From assembly GCA_030830595.1 (NCBI GenBank), contig JAURMS010000019.1, positions 1-24,106 of the forward strand: a DNA stretch of 24,106 nucleotides, written 5' to 3'. This stretch comes from Gammaproteobacteria bacterium (lineage in GTDB: Bacteria > Pseudomonadota > Gammaproteobacteria > Steroidobacterales > Steroidobacteraceae). Below, piece after piece: positions 14,259 to 24,106 of the stretch (position 1 is its first letter; the number at the start of each line of letters is the position of its first letter). Below the pieces are notes generated by a model. It worked only from the letters and a program-made list of their open reading frames with translations. It did no database searches and was not told the origin of the DNA. The position numbers and the translations under genes are program-made.

Positions 14259-17200
14259 TCAACGTATCGGCCGCGTCGATCCGGCGGCCCCTGCCGGCCA
14301 TTCTGGCCTTCGCGCTGGCAACCATCGGCGGTCTGCTCGCCTTTCGCGACATGGGCGTCGCCGACTTTCCGGACATCGACATCCCCATCGTCCGGGTCAA
14401 GGTCACCTACGCCGGCGCCAGTCCAGGCCAGCTGGAAACCGAGGTCACCCGCAAGGTCGAGGACGCCATCGCCAACCTGCAGGGCATCGACAAGCTGACT
14501 TCCACGGTCATGGACGGCGCTTCCACGACGGTCATCGAGTTTGAACTGGAACGCGATATCGACGCCGCACTGGCCGAGGTGCGCGATGCGATCAGCCGGA
14601 TCCGCAGCGACCTGCCCCAGGACATCAACGAGCCCAACATCAGCCAGGTCAACATCGCCGGCGGCAACCTGATCACCTTCGCCGTCTTCTCGGCCTCGCT
14701 GGACGTGGCCGACCTGAGCTGGTTCGTCGACGATCAGGTCAACAAGGCCCTGCTCGCCGTGCCCGGCGTTGGGAGTGTCTCGAGGGTAGGTGGCATCGAC
14801 CGCGAGGTGCGGGTCGACCTCGATCCGACCGCCCTGTCGGCCTGGGGGCTGTCAGCGGGAGAGGTGTCCCGACAGCTTCGACGGGTACAGGCAGAGCTGC
14901 CGGGCGGACGCGCCAACTGGTCGGGCGGCGAGCAGTCGGTCAGGCTGCTCGGCACGGTGGAGAATTTCGAGGCGCTGAAGGCCTTCCCCATCGCCCTGCA
15001 GGACGGGCGGAGGCTGCGCCTCGACCAGCTGGCGACGGTGACCGACGGCGCAGCCGAACGCCGGCAACTGGCCCTGCTCGGCGATGAGGAAGTGGTAGCG
15101 TTCTCGATCCAACGGGCTCGCGGCGCCACGGAAGTGGAGGTCGCCGAGGGGGCGAGGAAGGCCCTCGATACACTCCGCGCGGCCTACCCCTCGATAGAGA
15201 TCCGACAGGTCTCCTCCATCGTCGAGCGAGTAGAACAGAACTTCGTGGCCTCGATGCACATGCTGCTCGAAGGCGCGTTGCTGGCCGTGGTGGTGGTCTG
15301 GTTCTTCCTCCGCGACTGGCGGGCCACCTGGATCACGGCGGCTGCCCTGCCCTTGTCGATCATCCCGACTTTCCTGCTCATGCAATGGATGGGATTCACG
15401 CTCAACACGGTGACCCTGCTGGCCTTGTCGCTGGTCGTGGGCATCCTGGTGGACGATGCCATTGTCGAGATCGAGAACATCGTGCGCCATCAGCGCGAGG
15501 GCAAGGAGCCGCTCCGCGCAGCCATGGAGGCGGCCGACGAGATTGGGGTTGCGGTCATCGCCACCAGCCTTACCATCGCCGCCGTATTCCTGCCGGTCAC
15601 CTTCATGCCGGGCATCCCCGGGCGCTTCTTCCAGCATTTTGGCTTCACCGCCGTCGCCGCCGTGCTCCTTTCGCTGGCCGTGGCGCGGATGCTCACGCCC
15701 ATGATGGCGGCCTACCTGATCAGACCGAACGACAAAGCGGAAATCAGGCCCCGCTGGCTGGACTCCTACGTGGTGATGGCTGACTGGACCCTGCATCATC
15801 GCTTCCGCACCCTGGTGGCGGCGACCTTGGTGTTCTTCCTGTCCATGTCGCTGCTGTTGTTCCTGCCCACGGGCTTCATCCCCAAGGACGACCTCGACGA
15901 GAGCCTGGTCAGGATCGAGTTGGCACCGGGCGCCTCGCTGGCAGACACCCGGGCAGTGGCCGAACGGGCAGTGGCGCTGCTTCAGGAAGAACCCGACGTG
16001 GTCAGCATCTTCACCGCCATCGGGGCGCCACTGGCCAGCAACGCGCCTGGTGGGCGCACCACGGCGGGCGATGTTCGCAGCGCCTCACTCACCGTCAACC
16101 GCCTGACCGGCAGCGAGCGGATCAGGAACCAGACAGAGTTCGAGGCAGTCGCACGCGAGTTGCTTGACACCCTGCCCGGCGTGCGAACCTCCTTCGGCAT
16201 GGGCGACAGCGGGGAGACGGTCACGGTGGTACTCGCCGGCAATGACGCGGGGCTGCTCAACCAGACTGCGGCCGAGGTCGAGCGCGAGCTGCGCGGCATA
16301 TCCGGGCTCGGTCGCGTGCGATCCAGCGCCGCGCTACTGAGGCCGGAAGTGCTGGTGCGACCGGACTTCGCCAGGGCAGCCGACCTCGGCGTCACCACCG
16401 AGGCCCTGGCCGATACCATCCGCATTGCCACCAGCGGCGACGTCAACTTCCGCCTGCCCAAGCTGAACCTGCCCACCCGCCAGGTTCCCATCCGGGTGCA
16501 GTTGATCGATGCCGCCCGGCAGGATCCATCGACCCTGGCGCTGCTCAGGGTACCGGCCGCCGGCGGCTCGGTTCCCCTATCGAGCGTGGCCAGCATCGAA
16601 CTGGGCAGCGGTCCTGCGGAGATCGACCGCTTCCAGCGGATGCGCAACGTGAACATCGACGTCGAACTGAACGGGCGGCCGCTCAGTGAAGTGGAAAAAC
16701 TGGTTGAACAGGCCCCGACCCTGCAGGCCCTGCCAGAGGGCATCGTCCGCGGCATGACCGGCGACGCCGAACGGCAAAGTGAGCTGTTCGGTAATTTCAT
16801 CATTGCCATGTTCACCGGCGTGTTCTGCGTCTACGCCATCCTGGCGATCCTGTTCAACCACGCCATCATCCCGGTCTCGCTGCTCATCGCCCTGCCGATG
16901 TCGATCGGCGGTGCCTTTGGCGGCCTGCTGCTGACCGGGAATGCGCTGACCATGCCGGCGCTCATCGGGATGCTCATGCTGATGGGCATCGCGGTCAAGA
17001 ATTCCATCCTGCTGGTGGATTACGCCATCATCGCAGAAGAGCGCGGGCTGCCGCGGCATGAGGCCATCATCGACGCCTGCCGCAAGCGCGCGCGGCCCAT
17101 CGTGATGACCTCGATTGCAATGGGCGCGGGGATGCTGCCGGTGGCGCTGGGCCTCAACGGCGATTCGACCTTTCGTGCTCCCATGGGCATCGCCGTCATC

Positions 17201-17308
17201 GGCGGCCTGGTCTCCTCCACCGTCCTGAGCCTGCTGGTGGTGCCCGCGGCCTATTCCTTCGTCGCGGAGGTGGTCGAGCGACTCGGATGGCGGGTCCGCA
17301 GCGACTGA
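14255..17308 (+). CDS. RND-family efflux pump (AcrB-like inner-membrane transporter)
   Basis: A 1017-residue proton-driven exporter with the full RND layout: 12 membrane segments and two large periplasmic loops (about 33-335 and 545-850). The proton-relay aspartates are Asp400-Asp401 in TM4 (LVVGILVDDAIVEIENI), and the matching lysine is Lys915 in TM10 (GIAVKNSILLVDYA). The N-terminal DMGVADFPDIDIPIV and PGQLETEVTRKVEDAI blocks fit the HAE-1-like multidrug branch rather than CusA-type metal pumps. I see no methionine triad in the porter cleft of the CusA kind. Substrates cannot be named. It is co-translated with the adaptor; the MATE gene starts 22 bases before its end. No outer-membrane factor gene is in the unit, so it must use one encoded elsewhere. 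Confidence 0.95.
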   Translation: MINVSAASIRRPLPAILAFALATIGGLLAFRDMGVADFPDIDIPIVRVKVTYAGASPGQLETEVTRKVEDAIANLQGIDKLTSTVMDGASTTVIEFELERDIDAALAEVRDAISRIRSDLPQDINEPNISQVNIAGGNLITFAVFSASLDVADLSWFVDDQVNKALLAVPGVGSVSRVGGIDREVRVDLDPTALSAWGLSAGEVSRQLRRVQAELPGGRANWSGGEQSVRLLGTVENFEALKAFPIALQDGRRLRLDQLATVTDGAAERRQLALLGDEEVVAFSIQRARGATEVEVAEGARKALDTLRAAYPSIEIRQVSSIVERVEQNFVASMHMLLEGALLAVVVVWFFLRDWRATWITAAALPLSIIPTFLLMQWMGFTLNTVTLLALSLVVGILVDDAIVEIENIVRHQREGKEPLRAAMEAADEIGVAVIATSLTIAAVFLPVTFMPGIPGRFFQHFGFTAVAAVLLSLAVARMLTPMMAAYLIRPNDKAEIRPRWLDSYVVMADWTLHHRFRTLVAATLVFFLSMSLLLFLPTGFIPKDDLDESLVRIELAPGASLADTRAVAERAVALLQEEPDVVSIFTAIGAPLASNAPGGRTTAGDVRSASLTVNRLTGSERIRNQTEFEAVARELLDTLPGVRTSFGMGDSGETVTVVLAGNDAGLLNQTAAEVERELRGISGLGRVRSSAALLRPEVLVRPDFARAADLGVTTEALADTIRIATSGDVNFRLPKLNLPTRQVPIRVQLIDAARQDPSTLALLRVPAAGGSVPLSSVASIELGSGPAEIDRFQRMRNVNIDVELNGRPLSEVEKLVEQAPTLQALPEGIVRGMTGDAERQSELFGNFIIAMFTGVFCVYAILAILFNHAIIPVSLLIALPMSIGGAFGGLLLTGNALTMPALIGMLMLMGIAVKNSILLVDYAIIAEERGLPRHEAIIDACRKRARPIVMTSIAMGAGMLPVALGLNGDSTFRAPMGIAVIGGLVSSTVLSLLVVPAAYSFVAEVVERLGWRVRSD

Positions 17309-18645
17309 CGAAACCGGGCGCAGGCGAGGACAAAGCCTGGCCCGGTCATGGCGACGTGCTCGGCATGGCAGTGCCGATGATTGCCGCCAACCTGTCGGTG
17401 CCGCTGGTGGGGATCGCCGACTCGACCGTCATGGGGCATCTTGCGGATCCCGGCGGGCTCGCGGCCGTAGCCGTGGGCTCGACCCTTTTCAGCGTCGCCT
17501 TCACGGCTCTGAACTTCCTGCGCATGGGCACGACCGGCCTGACCGCACAGGCGCATGGCGCCGGTCGCGAAGGCGAGGTGGCGGACTGCCTGCGCCGTGG
17601 AGTGCGGGTGGCCGTGATCCTGGCGCTGGTGCTGATGGCGCTGTTGGGCTTCGCCGCAGCGCCACTGGCAGGCCTGCTGGCCGGGGAGCCGATCCTGGCC
17701 GGCGATGCCGCACACTACGTGTCCATCCGGCTGTGGGGCGCACCCGCCACCCTCTGCCTGTTCGTGTTCACCGGCTGGTTCATCGGCCTTGGCCGCGGGC
17801 GGGATGCCCTGCGGGTCGTCGTCACCGTCAACCTCACCAACGTCCTGCTCGACTTCCTGTTCGTCTGGGGACTCGGTGCGGGCGTGGGCGGCGTCGCCTC
17901 GGCCAGCGTGATCGCCGAAGTCATCGGCCTGGCTGTCGCCGCAGGCCTGTCCCGCCAGTACGTACCGAGGGCGGGCGGAGTATCCAGGGACCTCTGGGGC
18001 GATTACCTGCCGCTGCTTCGGCTGAACCTGCCGCTGTTTTCTCGCACCGTCGTACTGATGCTGTGTTTTGCCTTCGTCACCGCTGCCGGGTCACGGCTCG
18101 GCAGCGAGGTGCTGGCGGCCAACGCACTGCTGATGAACTTCCTGTTCCTGGCGTCTTACGTGCTGGACGGGTTCGCGAATGCAGCGGAGTCGCTGGTGGG
18201 GCGCAGCATCGGCGCCGGCGACCAGGCGGCCCTGCAACGCAGCATCGCGCTGACCGCGCGCTGGACGCTGGCTGGCTCTGCTGCGCTCTCCCTGCTGTTT
18301 TTCGCCCTGGGACCGGCCGCCCTAGCACTGATGACCTCGCAGGTCGCACTGCGTACCGTTGCGCTCGAACACCTTGCGTGGGTGGCCTGCTTGCCGCTGG
18401 TCGGCGGCTGGGCCTTCCTGTTCGATGGCTTCATGGTGGGTGCCACTCGCGCCCGTGACATGCGCGACAGCATGGCCTGGGCGGCTCTCGTGGTCTTCCT
18501 GCCCGCCTGGTGGCTGTTGCGTGACTTCGGCAATCACGGGCTGTGGGCCGCCTTCCTGCTGTTTTTCGCTGCCCGCGGCGCCATCCAGGCCTGGATGCTG
18601 CGGCACCGCCCGCTGCAGGTCGTCGCCGAAGGCCACATCGGCTAA
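17287..18645 (+). CDS. MATE-family exporter (DinF-like)
   Basis: A 452-residue multidrug and toxic compound extrusion transporter with 12 predicted membrane segments in two homologous halves. The family opening is GMAVPMIAANLSVPLVGIADSTVMGHL (about 27-53, quoted in part as VPMIAANLSVPLVG), followed by ALNFLRMGTTGLTAQAHGAG. The second half has PLLRLNLPLFSRTVVLML and ANALLMNFLFLASYVLDGFANAAESLVG, which is characteristic of the DinF branch. MATE proteins export cationic drugs or metabolites with Na+ or H+ exchange. The ATG at 17287 lies inside the RND gene, so expression is tied to the efflux operon. The TAA is nine bases before the unknown gene that follows. Confidence 0.93.
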   Translation: MAGPQRLTKPGAGEDKAWPGHGDVLGMAVPMIAANLSVPLVGIADSTVMGHLADPGGLAAVAVGSTLFSVAFTALNFLRMGTTGLTAQAHGAGREGEVADCLRRGVRVAVILALVLMALLGFAAAPLAGLLAGEPILAGDAAHYVSIRLWGAPATLCLFVFTGWFIGLGRGRDALRVVVTVNLTNVLLDFLFVWGLGAGVGGVASASVIAEVIGLAVAAGLSRQYVPRAGGVSRDLWGDYLPLLRLNLPLFSRTVVLMLCFAFVTAAGSRLGSEVLAANALLMNFLFLASYVLDGFANAAESLVGRSIGAGDQAALQRSIALTARWTLAGSAALSLLFFALGPAALALMTSQVALRTVALEHLAWVACLPLVGGWAFLFDGFMVGATRARDMRDSMAWAALVVFLPAWWLLRDFGNHGLWAAFLLFFAARGAIQAWMLRHRPLQVVAEGHIG

Positions 18646-18654
18646 GCTTGGCCC

Positions 18655-19383
18655 ATGGCGGATTCGATCATCCAGCGAGACCATCGCACCCTGCGCGGGA
18701 CCATCCTCTACACCAGTCGCAAACCCGAGCGCCTGGGCCAGGAGCGAGGGCGGGAGCGCTTCGAGATCAACGTTCATGGAGACGGCTCGCGCACCTTGAG
18801 TGCCCATTGCGAAATCGACGATCGCCCATCGGTGACTCGCGATATCGTCTACGCCCTGGGGCCCAACTGGATGCCGCGCGACTGTTTCGTGCGCCTGACC
18901 GTCGGCGATCGCTTCATGGGCACCGGCTGGTTCCGCTTCCACCGCGACTTCGCCGAGTGCGAGGCCTACACCTCGCTGGAGGGACGCATTTCGCAGCGCA
19001 TGGACCTCGACAGGCCGCTACTCAGCTTCCAGAACCATGCCATCTCTGGCGATGCGTGGCACCTGCGGCTGGTCGATCGCAGTCGCCCCGGCGAGGTGCA
19101 GGCCATCGAGCAGCTGCTGCTGTCATCACCGGACCATCGCGGAGCCACCGGCCCGATGCTGTTTTCGGTCGGCCTGCACGTTCGTTATGTCGGCGAGGAG
19201 ACCATCGAGGTGGCGGCGGGATCGTTCGAGGCCCTGCACTTCCAGTTCGTGTCCGCGCCGGGGCTGCCAGTCGAGCACCCCCACTACGACGTCTGGTGCA
19301 CCGCCGACGGTGAGTTCCTGTTCCTGCGCGGCAGTGTTGCCGGCTACATGCAGACCCACTACGAATTGGTGGAGCTCTGCTGA
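18655..19383 (+). CDS. Conserved-looking protein of unknown function, last gene of the efflux unit
   Basis: I do not recognise this 242-residue protein. It has no signal peptide, no membrane segment and few cysteines (residues near 51, 82, 102, 214 and the C-terminal Cys242). It is rich in alternating hydrophobic-charged strands, and the pattern suggests a beta-barrel or beta-sandwich of the calycin or DUF3108-like kind. Notable segments are TLRGTILYTSRKPERLGQERG near the start, PNWMPRDCFVRLTVGDRFMGTGWFRF (quoted in part: RLTVGDRFMGTGWFRF), and the C-terminal GSFEALHFQFV and HPHYDVWCTADGEFLFLRG. It starts nine bases after the MATE stop, so it is probably co-transcribed with the pumps. Its last 25 bases overlap gltD tail to tail. 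Function is open. Confidence 0.8.
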   Translation: MADSIIQRDHRTLRGTILYTSRKPERLGQERGRERFEINVHGDGSRTLSAHCEIDDRPSVTRDIVYALGPNWMPRDCFVRLTVGDRFMGTGWFRFHRDFAECEAYTSLEGRISQRMDLDRPLLSFQNHAISGDAWHLRLVDRSRPGEVQAIEQLLLSSPDHRGATGPMLFSVGLHVRYVGEETIEVAAGSFEALHFQFVSAPGLPVEHPHYDVWCTADGEFLFLRGSVAGYMQTHYELVELC

Positions 19384-20789
19384 CCCAGGCCCAGGTAGTT
19401 GACGATCCCGCGTGCGGCCTCGCGACCCTCGAACACCGCGGTGACCACCAGGTCGGAGCCACGCACCATGTCCCCACCGGCAAACACCTTGCCGACGCTG
19501 GTCTGGAATGGACGACGGGGATCCGCAGTGACCCGGATACGCCCATCGTCATGGGTGGCAACCCCGGCCTCGAGCAGCCAGTCAGGCGGATCGGGCCGGA
19601 ATCCGAAAGCCACGATCACCGCATCTGCCTCGATGACCTGCTCACTGCCAGGCACCACCTCGGCTTGACGCCGCCCCCGCGGGCCCGGCGGACCCAGCCG
19701 GGTCTCCACCAGCTTGACGCCGCGAACGCCGTTCTCGCCCAGGATCTCGACCGGCTGCCGGTTGAACAGGAAGCGACAGCCCTCCTCACGGGCGCTCTTG
19801 TAGTCGCGGCGTGAGCCCGGCATGTTGTCCTCGTCGCGCCGGTAGGTGCAGGTGACGCTCGCCGCGCCCTGGCGAAGCGCCGTCCTGATGCAATCCATGC
19901 CGGTATCGCCACCGCCGAGCACGACCACCCGCTTGCCCGCGAGGTCGATCCAGCCCTGCCCACCGTCGAGCCCCAGTTCCCGATTCACGTTGGAAATCAG
20001 GAACGGCAGGGCCTGATGGACGCCAGGCAGGTCCTCGCCCGCGAAGCCCCCCCGCACCGAACGATAGGTGCCCATACCGAGGAAGACGGCGTCGTGGTTC
20101 TCCAGCAGGTCGGCAAACGCCAGGTCCCTGCCCACTTCAACACCCAGGCGGAACTCGACGCCCATGCCCTCCATGATCTCCCGACGCGTCTCGACCACTT
20201 CCTTTTCCAGCTTGAAGGGCGGGATGCCGAAGGTCAGCAGGCCCCCAACGCGGGGGTAGCGGTCGAACACCACGGGAGTCACCCCGGAACGCGCCAGGAT
20301 ATCTGCACACCCGAGGCCAGCAGGGCCGGCACCGATGATGGCCACCTTGCGCCCGGTCGGACGGACGCCAGACAGGTCCGGGCGCCAGCCCTGTTTGAGC
20401 GCCTCGTCGGTGATGTACTTCTCGATGGAACCGATGGTCACGGCACCAAGGCCGTCATTCAACGTACAGGCGCCTTCACACAGCCGATCCTGCGGGCAGA
20501 TGCGCCCGCACACCTCGGGCAGGGAGTTGGTCTTGTGCGAAAGTTCCGCGGCCTCGAACAGCTTGCCGTCGTTGATCAACTGCAGCCAGTTGGGGATGTA
20601 GTTGTGCACCGGGCAGCGCCATTCGCAGAATGGGTTGCCGCAGGCGAGGCAGCGCCCTGCCTGCTCAGCCGCTGATGGCGCCTCGTAGGGCGCGTAGATC
20701 TCGCGATAGTTCGCCAGGCGCTGTTCCACCGGATACTTCTCCGGTTCGCGCCGTGGGATCTCCAGGAATTGCAGGTGTCGGTTGGCCAT
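19359..20789 (-). CDS. gltD: Glutamate synthase small subunit GltD
   Basis: GltD is the NADPH-oxidising beta subunit of glutamate synthase. It passes electrons through FAD and Fe-S clusters to GltB. The 476-residue protein has the N-terminal ferredoxin-like cysteines in CLACGNPFCEWRCP (47-60; Cys47, 50, 55, 59) and CGRICPQDRLCEGAC (94-108; Cys94, 98, 104, 108). An FAD dinucleotide fold GAGPAG follows at 153-158. A second, NADPH-binding fold VVVLGGGDTGMDC lies in the middle, and the C-terminal FAD segment is VFAGGDMVRGSDLVVTAVFEG. The ATG at 20789 is eight bases after the gltB stop, with AGGA overlapping that stop. Its 3' end overlaps the unknown gene at 18655-19383 by 25 bases. Confidence 0.97.
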   Translation of the reverse strand: MANRHLQFLEIPRREPEKYPVEQRLANYREIYAPYEAPSAAEQAGRCLACGNPFCEWRCPVHNYIPNWLQLINDGKLFEAAELSHKTNSLPEVCGRICPQDRLCEGACTLNDGLGAVTIGSIEKYITDEALKQGWRPDLSGVRPTGRKVAIIGAGPAGLGCADILARSGVTPVVFDRYPRVGGLLTFGIPPFKLEKEVVETRREIMEGMGVEFRLGVEVGRDLAFADLLENHDAVFLGMGTYRSVRGGFAGEDLPGVHQALPFLISNVNRELGLDGGQGWIDLAGKRVVVLGGGDTGMDCIRTALRQGAASVTCTYRRDEDNMPGSRRDYKSAREEGCRFLFNRQPVEILGENGVRGVKLVETRLGPPGPRGRRQAEVVPGSEQVIEADAVIVAFGFRPDPPDWLLEAGVATHDDGRIRVTADPRRPFQTSVGKVFAGGDMVRGSDLVVTAVFEGREAARGIVNYLGLGQQSSTNS

Positions 20790-20797
20790 GTGGGGTC

Positions 20798-24106
<3,309 letters not shown>

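Overview
The window is a dense, GC-rich piece of bacterial chromosome, almost certainly gammaproteobacterial. The evidence is a close ErpA, RppH, CoaD, RsmD, the ftsY-ftsE-ftsX-rpoH order, and gltB-gltD. A CIRCE-type operator in front of rpoH implies the organism has HrcA. That excludes enteric-type relatives and fits lineages such as the Xanthomonadales/Lysobacterales or nearby Chromatiales-like groups. This placement is an inference. I see no mobile element, CRISPR array, tRNA or rRNA. Most of the window is core genome, with one drug-efflux island in the middle.

Layout. (1) Positions 1-2600, minus strand: a tightly packed unit rppH - DUF6776-like membrane coiled-coil protein - erpA - Ppx/GppA phosphatase. 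The phosphatase runs off the left edge. (2) 2700-3677, plus: a lone BtuC/FecCD-type ABC permease with no ATPase or binding protein beside it. (3) 3674-4768, minus: rsmD then coaD. (4) 4810-7410, plus: ftsY-ftsE-ftsX, overlapping, for SRP-dependent membrane targeting and division-site ABC function. (5) 7516-8385, plus: rpoH, preceded by a CIRCE-like palindrome and an additional half-site. (6) 8396-10584, minus: an HDAC-fold deacetylase coupled by ATGA to an ACT-domain malic enzyme. (7) 10627-12612, plus: a Spinster-type MFS transporter and a small lipoprotein of unknown function. (8) 12631-19383: a MarR-family regulator (minus) divergent from a plus-strand unit of RND adaptor lipoprotein - RND pump - MATE exporter - unknown protein. 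A perfect TATAAT, with repeats that could be the MarR operator, lies between the two. (9) 19359-24106, minus: gltD and gltB of glutamate synthase. The 5' end of gltB is outside the window.

Genes are packed with little spacing. ATGA start-stop overlaps occur at ftsY/ftsE, HDAC/malic enzyme and adaptor/RND pump. The convergent pairs permease/coaD and unknown protein/gltD overlap at their 3' ends. No convincing intrinsic terminator was found. The most notable signal is the apparent HrcA control site on rpoH, which would put the heat-shock sigma factor under the CIRCE repressor. Next are the MarR-controlled RND+MATE unit with its unknown fourth gene, and the deacetylase/malic enzyme pair. I did not find a clearly new defence or mobile system here.
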